Notes under the pieces: generated by a model
Database searches by the model: none
What the model was told of the DNA's origin: nothing
Seen by the model: only the letters and a program-made list of their open reading frames with translations
In this document: positions 1-6,239 of the stretch, piece by piece
How positions within the stretch are numbered: position 1 is the stretch's first letter
Layout: the number at the start of each line of letters is the position of its first letter
IMG/VR virus record: IMGVR_UViG_3300042319_000304
Span: 1 to 31,356 of that record
From: a virus
Reading direction: 5' to 3' (one strand)
Length of the DNA stretch: 31,356 nucleotides
Program-made: the position numbers and the translations under genes

Positions 1-127
1 CAACATCGTATCTTCCACTTGGGATTTGGTGTATCCAATCTCCTTCATTTGTGTGATGAGTTTCTTTGGTCTACCTTCCATATACCTTCTCTCATCTTCA
101 CCCTTGTTGAAGTTCTTTAGGTTTTCT
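1..127. repeat. Left copy of 127-bp exact terminal direct repeat
   Basis: Bases 1-127 are identical to 31230-31356, as read directly. A single exact 127-base overlap at contig ends is what a de Bruijn assembler with k=127 leaves on a circular or circularly permuted molecule. It is therefore more likely an assembly signature of completeness than a biological terminal repeat. The repeat lies inside the coding sequence of the small terminase subunit, which reads through intact when the ends are joined. Confidence 0.95.
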
Positions 128-150
128 AACGCTTTAGGGTTATTTGGCAT
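1..150 (-). CDS. terS: Terminase small subunit, N-terminal part (continues at window end)
   Basis: This is the 5' part of a gene that runs off base 1 and continues at 31229-30990 when the terminal repeat is collapsed. The ATG at 150 begins MPNNPKALENLKNF, an opening I associate with small terminase subunits of Bacteroidetes phages. Collapsed, the gene encodes 129 residues with a charged, helical, DNA-binding-like body. TerS recognises phage DNA and presents it to the large terminase motor. The start lies one base after the stop of the upstream HNH gene (TAA at 154-152), so the two are probably translationally coupled. Small terminases diverge strongly, so the call rests on the opening motif, the size, and the shared module with HNH and TerL. 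Confidence 0.72.
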   Translation of the reverse strand, partial: MPNNPKALENLKNFNKGEDERRYMEGRPKKLITQMKEIGYTKSQVEDTML

Positions 151-172
151 TTTATCGCAGATTTATCGCAGG
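151..172. repeat. Tandem 11-bp repeat at HNH/TerS junction
   Basis: Two tandem copies of tttatcgcag plus one variable base lie at 151-161 and 162-172. On the coding strand this is CTGCGATAAA twice. The second copy supplies the TAA stop of the HNH gene directly before the TerS start codon. The first copy encodes the last residues of the HNH protein in another frame. Confidence 0.8.
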
Positions 173-784
173 TTTTTTGTATTGGATATCATTCCCAAAA
201 ATCTTAATTAAATTCCTTTCCACAATCAAATTTTCTCTCATCAATTTGCTTTTGTGATAATCATTGTGGCATTGAATACATAAATTAATCAAATTGATTT
301 TGTCGTGTAAGTTTGGATGATTTGGTTTTTCACTTCTATACACGATGTGGTGCATTTCAAATTGCAAAGTTTGTGTTGTCTTGCAATGTTCACAAAATAA
401 ATATCCGTAGTTTCCCATCATTTCCTCTCTCATTTCATTTCTATTCCTTAAAAACAACCTTAGACCCTCTGCGGATCTGTTTGTGCTTCTTGCATACATC
501 CCATTTCTAAATGCTGGATTATTTTCTCCAATCCTTTTTGCCGTGGATTCGGGATTCCATCTTCTTGACCTTTTAGATTTTTGATTTTCAACTCTACAAT
601 TTGCACTACAAAATTTATCCAGTGATGTGTATGGTGTAAATACAGAACTACAATGGCTACAAGTTTTTGTTTGAGGCTTCTTGCTTCTTAATTCCTGTGA
701 TACTTTGTCTTTACATTTTTTTGAGCAATACTTAGTTAATTTTGATTTTGCTATAAATTCTGTTGAACAATAATTGCACTTCAT
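152..784 (-). CDS. HNH endonuclease with two N-terminal zinc fingers, beside terminase
   Basis: The protein is about 210 aa from the ATG at 784; an in-frame ATG at 820 would add 12 residues. I chose 784 because the first zinc finger starts at once (MKCNYC). Two CxxC...CxxxC fingers are visible (C3, C6, C20, C24 and C42, C45, C59, C63). They are followed by a basic linker and a C-terminal HNH nuclease with CEHC, then MHHIVYRSE, then an N-rich NLINLCIQCHNDYH motif holding the second CxxC pair and the final H. HNH proteins encoded next to terminase genes are a known component of phage packaging machines, and this gene abuts TerS with one intervening base. It could instead be a free-standing homing endonuclease; the NUMOD-like GENNPAFRNG stretch fits that reading. 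Confidence 0.85.
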   Translation of the reverse strand: MKCNYCSTEFIAKSKLTKYCSKKCKDKVSQELRSKKPQTKTCSHCSSVFTPYTSLDKFCSANCRVENQKSKRSRRWNPESTAKRIGENNPAFRNGMYARSTNRSAEGLRLFLRNRNEMREEMMGNYGYLFCEHCKTTQTLQFEMHHIVYRSEKPNHPNLHDKINLINLCIQCHNDYHKSKLMRENLIVERNLIKIFGNDIQYKKPAINLR

Positions 785-827
785 ATTACTAATTAGCAAA
801 CCGCTTAAGATGTTACACATCTAACGC

Positions 828-920
828 TCATTTCTTCATTTGGTCCACGGCAGTTTTGCCACACACCTCACAAGGGATGAAGTCACTTATGTCATAACCG
901 AAATGGTTGAAATATGTCAT
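828..920 (-). CDS. 30-aa CxxC miniprotein, possible HNH remnant
   Basis: A 30-codon frame starts at the ATG at 920, eleven bases after the preceding stop, and ends in TGA just before the HNH gene. It reads MTYFNHFGYDISDFIPCEVC and continues GKTAVDQMKK. The FIPCEVCGKTAVD block resembles the first half of small HNH proteins, where it would normally run into a HHI motif. Here the frame stops instead. It may be a truncated HNH gene, perhaps cut when the neighbouring HNH gene arrived, or a genuine tiny zinc-binding protein. The clean spacing in the operon supports translation. Confidence 0.5.
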   Translation of the reverse strand: MTYFNHFGYDISDFIPCEVCGKTAVDQMKK

Positions 921-931
921 TGTGTGTTTTT

Positions 932-1195
932 TCACTTTCTTCTTCTCTTTGGCTTCTGCTCATCATCGGCAAGTTGTGCTTTGGTGAGTGCGTCTTGTTG
1001 CTGGTTTGCCCATATCAAAAGTGAGTGCAATGCTTCGGTCACACACGTTGAGCAGTTTGGAAGATTACGCCCGAAAATTTCACGGTGTACGTTGTTAAGG
1101 ATTGCACCTTGTTCAGGTGTTGGTGCGAACACTTGTGTTTTCTTCCAAACATCGTAAAGGGGTTGGAGTGATAGTATGAATTCAATGTTGCTCAT
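932..1195 (-). CDS. Hypothetical 87-aa phage protein with basic tail
   Basis: The 87-residue protein has no assigned function. Visible features are an aromatic N-terminus, a CSTC cysteine pair near residue 49 within FGRNLPNCSTCVTEALHSL, and a strongly basic C-terminus ending KPKRRRK. It resembles short proteins often found in the late-early region of Bacteroidetes phages. Its ATG overlaps the stop of the upstream gene as ATGA, so it is translationally coupled. The basic tail hints at nucleic-acid contact, which is inference only. Confidence 0.7.
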   Translation of the reverse strand: MSNIEFILSLQPLYDVWKKTQVFAPTPEQGAILNNVHREIFGRNLPNCSTCVTEALHSLLIWANQQQDALTKAQLADDEQKPKRRRK

Positions 1196-1464
1196 AGTTT
1201 GTAAAGTTCTTCAAGTACTTTGGTGTAAAATTGTTTTTCCGTCCATTGGTCTTTGGGACTGAAATCCTCGTATAAATCATAGACGTTTTTGTATGGTGAT
1301 GCGAATTCGATTAATTCCTCAACGTGAATGATTGCACATTTCTTTGCATCGTCTTCCGATAGTGAGAAAAGAACCTCATATTCTCCCGTTACCAGTTCAA
1401 CCGATTCTGCGTTCACAAGCATAAACTTGTGGTATATCATATTGGCTTTGTCTTTTGGACTCAT
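1192..1464 (-). CDS. Hypothetical 90-aa protein, member of three-paralogue small family
   Basis: The 90-residue acidic protein opens MSPKDKANMIYHKF. It shares a pattern with the proteins at 1461-1652 and 30651-30830: M-S/T-x-x-D/Q-K-A near the start, then a CAIIHVEELIE-type block, and a C-terminal aromatic/Lys/Leu helix ending in Leu. This copy carries an insertion of roughly 20 residues between the first two blocks. It overlaps both neighbours by ATGA. The function is unknown. The family looks entirely helical. Confidence 0.72.
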   Translation of the reverse strand: MSPKDKANMIYHKFMLVNAESVELVTGEYEVLFSLSEDDAKKCAIIHVEELIEFASPYKNVYDLYEDFSPKDQWTEKQFYTKVLEELYKL

Positions 1465-1652
1465 AGTAATTCGATTTCTTTTTTAACGGCTTCCCAATAC
1501 CACATTTTAACATTGGGTGTTTCTTTGTTTTCGATGTTGTCAATGATTGATTCAACGGCAATCAATGCACATTGAATTCCCTCGTTGCGTTGTTGTAATC
1601 CAACCACGGTGAATTTGTCAACCATCTCCTTTGCCTTTTGTTTAGCGGTCAT
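1461..1652 (-). CDS. Hypothetical 63-aa protein, member of three-paralogue small family
   Basis: The 63-residue protein opens MTAKQKAKEMVDKF and then has CALIAVESIIDNI and a C-terminal MWYWEAVKKEIELL. The three blocks align with the adjacent 90-aa protein and with the 59-aa protein at 30651-30830 on the other side of the HNH/terminase module. Both ends overlap their neighbours as ATGA, so it sits inside a tightly coupled run. I do not recognise a function. Confidence 0.72.
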   Translation of the reverse strand: MTAKQKAKEMVDKFTVVGLQQRNEGIQCALIAVESIIDNIENKETPNVKMWYWEAVKKEIELL

Positions 1653-1903
1653 ATCTTCGTCTCAAGAAGTGCAACAATCACGGTGGCGATGGATGCGTAA
1701 AGTATCCCCACCCAACCATAAGTGTACAAAAAGAAGGACAACCCCAACCACCACGAAAGGCAAAACGCACAATCAAGTGGTTTCATTCGCTTCCATTTGG
1801 AGTAATCGCTCCCATATAGATAGCGTTTAAGTAGGTCGGCTGGTTTGCCAAAGTTTACAATGATGATGCTTAAACAAGCAATCCCAATTATTTCTGTGTG
1901 CAT
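1649..1903 (-). CDS. Small membrane protein (84 aa)
   Basis: A hydrophobic N-terminal segment (residues 5-18) and two further hydrophobic stretches (about 44-60 and 63-80) suggest two or three membrane spans. A central motif, KPLDCAFCLSWWLGL, carries a CxxC and tryptophans and looks like a short family common in Bacteroidetes phages and prophages. It probably sits in the inner membrane. It could be involved in superinfection exclusion or lysis, but nothing in the sequence decides that. The start overlaps the end of the sigma-like gene by 16 bases. Confidence 0.7.
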   Translation of the reverse strand: MHTEIIGIACLSIIIVNFGKPADLLKRYLYGSDYSKWKRMKPLDCAFCLSWWLGLSFFLYTYGWVGILYASIATVIVALLETKI

Positions 1904-2397
1904 CTGTCTTTCATTAGTTTGATAACTCGCAGCACTTCACGAACGGAGATGTCTGTCTTTCTATGGATTGCTCGTGCGGACATTCCTGAACACCATAGTT
2001 TGAAAAGCTCCCTTTCGTAAAAATATGCGGATTCTGTGACTTCATTTATTTTGTTGATTCGTTCAAGTTCAATTCCTTCGGTGTGTTCACGTTCATCCAG
2101 TAGGTCAATTTCCTCAGCGAAGTCAAGCTCGTACACATCGTATTGATCGTATATTCTTGATTCACCGAAGGGATGCCGGTTGCCGTTGACACAAAGGTAT
2201 AAAAGACGGATTGACCAAAATTGGATGTATCCGTCTCTATATATTTTTTCGATTTGCTCATCGGGTTTTTCAAGTAACGTCAAAAAGTAAAATTGATACA
2301 ACTCCCTTGCCAACTCTCTATCTTTGGCGATGTTCCTGGTTGCTTTGATCAGCCAATCAGCTTTGGACAATTCCAATATGATGTCGGCTTTTTTCAA
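1888..2397 (-). CDS. Sigma-70-like / region-4-type HTH regulator
   Basis: The 169-residue protein has a layout like a minimal ECF sigma factor. The helical N-terminal half (about residues 1-60) includes AKDRELARELYQFYFLTLLE, which resembles the region-2 core-binding helix. An acidic linker follows, and then a C-terminal helix-turn-helix (about 130-160, KLWCSGMSARAIHRKTDI and SVREVLRVIK) like sigma region 4. The start codon is TTG; no in-frame ATG lies between the promoter-like TATATTTGC at 2416-2423 and this point. If it binds host RNA polymerase it would be the natural switch for late genes. It may instead be a plain HTH regulator, since region 2 is degenerate. Confidence 0.6.
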   Translation of the reverse strand: MKKADIILELSKADWLIKATRNIAKDRELARELYQFYFLTLLEKPDEQIEKIYRDGYIQFWSIRLLYLCVNGNRHPFGESRIYDQYDVYELDFAEEIDLLDEREHTEGIELERINKINEVTESAYFYERELFKLWCSGMSARAIHRKTDISVREVLRVIKLMKDRCTQK

Positions 2398-2415
2398 TCT
2401 TTCTTTTCAATAATG

Positions 2416-2423
2416 CAAATATA
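2416..2423 (-). promoter_or_regulatory. Promoter -7-like element for sigma-like gene
   Basis: On the minus strand the bases read TATATTTG followed by C, matching the Bacteroidetes -7 consensus TAnnTTTG. No TTG lies at the usual 19-21-base spacing upstream, so this is a half-match. It stands in the 72-base gap between the DnaA-like gene and the TTG start at 2397, leaving a leader of roughly 10-15 bases. The gap otherwise holds an A8 tract and no clear hairpin. Confidence 0.45.
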
Positions 2424-2469
2424 ACCTTGTTTTTCGTATTTTTTTTGGCATCTCAAAACTTGTTCCTCA

Positions 2470-2943
2470 TCATACAGGATATGGATGCTCGATGATATCC
2501 CTTTGGTGCAAGTAATCACCCAATAATTGAACGGCTTTCTCATAGTGTTGGCGTGTTATTCTGTCGTGAGTTATCAAATTGTCAAATACATTCACCGCAT
2601 TCATCACGCTGGAATGGTCTCTATGTAGTATATAGCCAATTGATGCAAATGTCATCTTCAAATGTTTACGGCATAAATACGAAAACATATGACGTGAATA
2701 GGCGATGGCTTGTCTTCGGTTGTGCGAGATGACGAGATCAGGCGTTGTGTCGTAGGCTTGACAACATACCCTCATTGCATCTGTCCAATGTGCGTCAATG
2801 TTGTTGATGTCGCATTTTGGTTTAAGGATTTCACGTTTGAGCCTTGCTATCTCTTTGTCGTGTGTGACGGTTATGTGCGAAATCATCAATCGCAATCGCT
2901 TGATTTCTTGCTTTAGGTTGTGGGTTTCTTGGAATTGGTTCAT
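2470..2943 (-). CDS. DnaA domain-IV-like replication protein
   Basis: The protein is 157 aa from the ATG at 2943. That start makes an ATGA overlap with the upstream zinc-ribbon gene and is preferred to an in-frame ATG at 2970. Residues 1-45 look like a coiled coil (repeated K, L, R, E). The C-terminal half matches the DNA-binding domain of DnaA: an SRHMFSYLCRKHLKMTFASI helix, IG, then HRDHSSVMNAV, compare the DnaA signature GRDHSTVLHA. There is no AAA+ ATPase domain. The role is probably binding DnaA boxes at the phage origin, or competing with host DnaA. Its position just after the helicase cluster fits replication control. Confidence 0.75.
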   Translation of the reverse strand: MNQFQETHNLKQEIKRLRLMISHITVTHDKEIARLKREILKPKCDINNIDAHWTDAMRVCCQAYDTTPDLVISHNRRQAIAYSRHMFSYLCRKHLKMTFASIGYILHRDHSSVMNAVNVFDNLITHDRITRQHYEKAVQLLGDYLHQRDIIEHPYPV

Positions 2944-3254
2944 AGGAATGTGATTTTGCACTTTTGACATTTGTACTTGTTAACGGTCTTGAGCAACCAA
3001 ACACGTCCGATGCACTTACATTGTGGGCAATGCGGATGGTCTTTCACTTGAATTGAATCATAGATGGATTGCCAATACTCGTGACCTTGTGGTGTTTGAT
3101 CCCATTTGAACGCATCTAAGAGCATATCTTGGAGAGTGTGATAGCATTGCACCCTCTTATCTTTTTCAACAAGTTGGATGAATTCTTTGTAGTTTGGCAA
3201 AACCCTCGCCTTAGTGCGTAGCTGGTTGCTTCTTCGGTAGTCAATGATTGTCAT
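2940..3254 (-). CDS. Hypothetical protein with C-terminal zinc ribbon
   Basis: The 104-residue protein has a helical N-terminal two thirds of unknown type and a clear zinc ribbon at residues 75-101 (CPQC, then 16 residues, then CQKC). Such ribbons bind DNA or mediate protein contacts. It overlaps the 73-aa gene upstream and the DnaA-like gene downstream by four bases each, so the three are likely made together as a replication accessory set. I can assign no enzymatic function. Confidence 0.75.
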   Translation of the reverse strand: MTIIDYRRSNQLRTKARVLPNYKEFIQLVEKDKRVQCYHTLQDMLLDAFKWDQTPQGHEYWQSIYDSIQVKDHPHCPQCKCIGRVWLLKTVNKYKCQKCKITFL

Positions 3255-3472
3255 ACTAACTTTTCATTTCCATCGCCTAACTTGATAAACCCTGAATCCT
3301 TCGTTGATCCAGTTGCACGAATGAAATCAATTTCAATCTTTGCTGAGTTGATGATTACTTGTCCGACATCTGCCATTGCTTTTGCAGTTTGTACGTCAAT
3401 GTCACCGTCTTTCAATCGTTCAAGTGTTTCGAATAGGTGATCACGTAGGTCGTTAATTTTGTTTCTTGCCAT
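3251..3472 (-). CDS. Conserved hypothetical 73-aa phage protein
   Basis: The 73-residue helical protein contains KAMADVGQVIINSAKIEIDF, which belongs to a small family I have seen in many phages (core pattern AKAIADVxQVIxNSAKVE). Its function has not been established to my knowledge. The family usually lies among early or replication genes, as here. Its start overlaps the end of the HNH homing endonuclease gene by 20 bases. If the HNH gene is a later insertion, this gene originally followed the helicase directly. Confidence 0.75.
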   Translation of the reverse strand: MARNKINDLRDHLFETLERLKDGDIDVQTAKAMADVGQVIINSAKIEIDFIRATGSTKDSGFIKLGDGNEKLV

Positions 3473-4055
3473 AGGAGTTTATTTTTCTTGTTAATGATTT
3501 TTTGATTTGTACAACTTCGAGTAATTCTTTTGGGAGATTTTGAACGTGATTCCTTCGCATATGCTCTACACGATCTATCACTTCCAAATTCTCAATTGTG
3601 ATATTGTTTTTGTTTCGGTCTTTGAACACCACAAACATTCCCTTTGGAACTTCTCCGTTGTGTTGTTTCCACAAAAGGATGTGAACAAACTGAAATCCCT
3701 TCTCCACTCTTTCAACCAGGTATCCATCACGGAATGAACGATGTCCAATTGGTTTGGTGTTGTGTGGTGGTTGCCCTTTTTTAAATTGGGTTTCTTTCCC
3801 TCCGATTTGTAAACCCTTCATTCCTTTGTTCCACGACTTCATTCCTTTTTTGAATTGGGTGTGTTCATACCCTTTGTAATTTTCTTTGTAGTAGCTCATC
3901 AACCAGTCCTGGTCTTTGTTTAATCCGATTCTTTTTGCACGGTTGTAAATGCGTTTTATACTGCACCCGAAATGAATTGCCAAATCTTTTGACAATGTTG
4001 TGGGGTACAATTTTACAAGCTCATCGCTCTCGGCTTTAGTCCATCTCTTTGTCAT
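3453..4055 (-). CDS. HNH homing endonuclease
   Basis: The 200-residue protein has a SANT/Myb-like helix-turn-helix at the N-terminus (about residues 4-45, WTKAESDELVKLYP ... IKRIYNRAKRIGL). A lysine/glycine-rich middle has the NUMOD-like repeats HTQFKKGMKSWNKG and ETQFKKGQ. The C-terminal HNH_3-type nuclease starts at about residue 122 (HILLWKQHNGEVPKG, then FKDRNKNN and IENLEVIDR). Free-standing homing endonucleases of this layout spread between phages by cutting alleles that lack them. It lies between the helicase and the 73-aa gene and overlaps both, so its insertion kept translational coupling (ATGA with the helicase). Confidence 0.88.
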   Translation of the reverse strand: MTKRWTKAESDELVKLYPTTLSKDLAIHFGCSIKRIYNRAKRIGLNKDQDWLMSYYKENYKGYEHTQFKKGMKSWNKGMKGLQIGGKETQFKKGQPPHNTKPIGHRSFRDGYLVERVEKGFQFVHILLWKQHNGEVPKGMFVVFKDRNKNNITIENLEVIDRVEHMRRNHVQNLPKELLEVVQIKKSLTRKINSYGKKQN

Positions 4056-5290
4056 CCTCTTTCTTTATACATTGTTCGATTGCCAATATAATTGACATCA
4101 ATGATTCCACATTCACCGTGCCTGTTCTTTGATATAATCAATTCGGCTTCTTCGATTTCGGGTTGAACGCTTTCATATTTGGCTGGTCGGAAAGGGAACA
4201 TAACCACATCTGCATCTTGTTCGATACTTCCGCTCTCTCTTATGTCGGACAACATCGGTCTTTTGTCTGCTCTATCTTCAGGCTTCCGTGATAACTGAGC
4301 CAACACAATCACGGTGATTTGCAATTCCTTTGCCAACAATTTCAACCCCCTTGAAATTTCCGCAATTTCTTGCTCTCTGTTTTGTTTGCTACCCTTCATT
4401 AACTGGATGTAGTCAATCACGAGTAAGTCCAACCCGTGCTTTGCTTTGTGCGTTTTGGCTTTGGCTTTGACTTGCTGAATAGATGCGTTGGGTTCTTCGT
4501 CAACAAAGAAATCTACTTGGCTTCTGTTGACAGAATCACATAAATGGAAAAGTTCGTGTTCTCTCAATGTCGCATTGCGTATCTTCCAATTGACAATTTC
4601 GGTGATCAATGAGAAATATCTTTTTGCCAATTGTTCTGCACTCATTTCCAAACTGATAATTAACCCCTTACCACCCAATTTGCCAAACTCATATATCAAA
4701 GACAATGCAAGTGCAGTTTTACCCATTCCTGGTCTCGCTGCCATCACTATCAAATCACCAGCGTTCCAACCTCCCAACATTTTGTCAAGCGATTTCCAAC
4801 CCGTTCTTTTGCCTGTTATGGCTTCGCCACGGCTTATGGCTTCTGTTATGGTGTCCAATGCTTTTGCACTCACCTTGTGGATTGAAACTGGATCGTGTAT
4901 GGTTGTGAACCTCGTGTTATCAATTGCGTTTTGTGTGTACTCCAATAACTCCTTCAAACTTTTGGTTAAATCAATCTGCCCCAATTGTGCAATGAATTGC
5001 TTTTGCAAAAAGCTTTGTTCTAACCTCGGAAGATACTCGCTCACATTTGCCACGTTGGACACATTTTGTCCAATCATTATCACTTGCATTCGTTCGCTCT
5101 TGGTGTAACCATCGGTTAAACTCATATAATCTATTGGTTCATTATCAAAGTATTTGTCTTGCATCCTCTTAATCACTTTGCGATGCAATGGTATCTCAAA
5201 CCAATCCGCTTTCATTCTTGGTAACAACGCCCGTGTTTGTTCGTAAAACAACAATTGACCCAAAATGTAATCTTCTAATTTCTCATTCAT
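4052..5290 (-). CDS. dnaB: Replicative DNA helicase, DnaB family
   Basis: The 412-residue protein has the two DnaB parts. The helical N-terminal domain (residues 1-100, starting KLEDYILGQLLF) makes hexamer and primase contacts. The RecA-like motor carries Walker A AARPGMGKTA at about 185-195, Walker B LLVIDYIQLM at about 290, and the sensor block VIVLAQLSRKPEDR with DIRESGSIEQDAD near 325-360. It unwinds the phage fork 5'-3'. The start overlaps the end of the replisome organiser gene by 8 bases, the usual loader/helicase coupling. No primase domain or separate primase gene is visible, so host DnaG is presumably borrowed. Confidence 0.95.
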   Translation of the reverse strand: MNEKLEDYILGQLLFYEQTRALLPRMKADWFEIPLHRKVIKRMQDKYFDNEPIDYMSLTDGYTKSERMQVIMIGQNVSNVANVSEYLPRLEQSFLQKQFIAQLGQIDLTKSLKELLEYTQNAIDNTRFTTIHDPVSIHKVSAKALDTITEAISRGEAITGKRTGWKSLDKMLGGWNAGDLIVMAARPGMGKTALALSLIYEFGKLGGKGLIISLEMSAEQLAKRYFSLITEIVNWKIRNATLREHELFHLCDSVNRSQVDFFVDEEPNASIQQVKAKAKTHKAKHGLDLLVIDYIQLMKGSKQNREQEIAEISRGLKLLAKELQITVIVLAQLSRKPEDRADKRPMLSDIRESGSIEQDADVVMFPFRPAKYESVQPEIEEAELIISKNRHGECGIIDVNYIGNRTMYKERG

Positions 5291-5897
5291 AGTCCGCCAA
5301 ATTAAATCTTTTTAATACTGGAGCTTCTGTTTTTGGTGCAGTTTTTTTATCATCTTCCCAATTCCTCACCGCTGCCTTCCAGTCCTTCATTTTGTTTTTA
5401 CCTACCATCCATCCCTTTGATTCATAAAAGTTGTGGAAACGACTTGCATAGTTGCTCATTCCTCTTTCTTTCATATACTCCTCTACTTGTTCAAGAGTTG
5501 GTTTTTGAAATGATGCTACCTTTTTACTTTTATTTAAATCTTTATTTTCATTTTCATTTTCATTTTCCATATGTTCATCATATGTTTTAGATGTGTCAAT
5601 CATATCTTCTTTCTTTTTACGATTGTTCCTTCTTGATTCCGAATATGCTTTTCTCTTTTGAACCTCTTCTTTCAATCTCTCGTTGTAGAACTTGCCATCG
5701 TTGTCTTTCTTGAATTTACTGAATATATCTTCATCATATGTTCCACATATCTGTAACATATCTTTTTCAATCATATGTCCTTTTTGATGCTGGATGCAAA
5801 GCAAAGTGATAAACTTCCCTTTTTGCTCCATTGACATCAGCAAAGTACCAGTCAAGAAATCCGATGAGTAAAATAAGAATGCCGGATCTTTGCTCAT
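5283..5897 (-). CDS. Replisome organiser / helicase loader (DnaD/DnaT-like)
   Basis: The protein is 204 aa from the ATG at 5897, which lies just after the previous stop; an upstream in-frame ATG at 5942 would overlap that gene. The N-terminal winged-helix block KDPAFLFYSSDFLTGT plus EQKGKFITLLCIQHQKGH is typical of phage replication organisers (DUF1376-like). The middle is charged and low in complexity, with an ENENENEN stretch. The C-terminal block opens PTLEQVEEYMKERG and contains FYESKGWMVGKNKMKDWKAA, as in DnaT/DnaD-type helicase-loading modules. It should bind the origin and recruit the adjacent DnaB helicase. Confidence 0.85.
   Translation of the reverse strand: MSKDPAFLFYSSDFLTGTLLMSMEQKGKFITLLCIQHQKGHMIEKDMLQICGTYDEDIFSKFKKDNDGKFYNERLKEEVQKRKAYSESRRNNRKKKEDMIDTSKTYDEHMENENENENKDLNKSKKVASFQKPTLEQVEEYMKERGMSNYASRFHNFYESKGWMVGKNKMKDWKAAVRNWEDDKKTAPKTEAPVLKRFNLADYE
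5544..5567. repeat. Four tandem hexamers inside organiser gene
   Basis: ATTTTC is repeated four times on the plus strand (GAAAAT on the coding strand), encoding alternating Glu-Asn in the linker of the replisome organiser. Unit changes would keep the reading frame, so linker length could vary between relatives by slippage. Confidence 0.8.
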
Positions 5898-5898
5898 A

Positions 5899-6105
5899 CT
5901 AATTAAGATTAATTTGTTGTGAGATTGAATTCCGTATTTCAATCAGGTTGTTTTCGGTTGCCCATCGCTTTGTTGGTAAGTGTTCATCCAACATCATTTT
6001 TGCGTTGTCAATTAGGAAATCATAAGTAAAATAATACTCACCATTTCGGTAGATTTTAATCACTACCCATTTCAATTCAATCCGTGTTTTTGTTTCAAAT
6101 TTCAT
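5899..6105 (-). CDS. Hypothetical 68-aa protein
   Basis: The 68-residue protein of unknown function opens MKFETKTRIELKWVVIKIYR, then has a Tyr-rich beta-like stretch (GEYYFTYDF) and a helical C-terminus. It is first in the replication operon, one base before the organiser start. Its ATG comes only five bases after a T7 tract and the hairpin described at 6110-6161, so its expression may depend on read-through or attenuation. Confidence 0.65.
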   Translation of the reverse strand: MKFETKTRIELKWVVIKIYRNGEYYFTYDFLIDNAKMMLDEHLPTKRWATENNLIEIRNSISQQINLN

Positions 6106-6109
6106 AAAT

Positions 6110-6161
6110 AAAAAAACCCCATCGAAATAGTGCAGTTGCAGTGCGACTATTCCAACAGGGT
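6110..6161 (-). terminator. Long G.U-containing hairpin with T tract (terminator or attenuator)
   Basis: On the minus-strand RNA, the 16 bases from 6161 to 6146 pair with 6131 to 6116 without a mismatch when G.U is allowed: 12 Watson-Crick and 4 G.U pairs. The inner part holds a short 3-bp stem and a small loop. T7 follows at 6116-6110. On the plus strand the four wobble pairs become A/C mismatches, so the fold is specific to the minus transcript. It sits between the promoter-like site at 6208 and the ATG at 6105. Confidence 0.7.
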
Positions 6162-6207
6162 AAAAATCTTTTAACTTTGAGAAACTGCAACCTTCTCGTT
6201 AACCCTA

Positions 6208-6239
6208 CAAATATAATCAATCAAACATTATATCCCAAA
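6208..6239 (-). promoter_or_regulatory. Promoter candidate upstream of replication operon
   Basis: The minus strand has TTTG (6239-6236), a 20-base spacer, and TATATTTG (6215-6208). Both elements and the spacing fit the Bacteroidetes vegetative promoter TTTG-N19-21-TAnnTTTG. The upstream element lies in the last codons of the gene at 6221-6496. Transcription would begin near 6200, giving a leader of about 95 bases that contains the hairpin at 6110-6161. Confidence 0.6.

Noticed and set aside
1-127. Biological long terminal repeat or attachment site
   Set aside because: The repeat lies inside the terminase gene, occurs only at the window ends and has a typical assembler k-mer length; no integrase is present.
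2046-2273. 75-codon frame inside the sigma-like gene
   Set aside because: It is an out-of-frame shadow on the same strand, fully inside a gene with a recognisable HTH.
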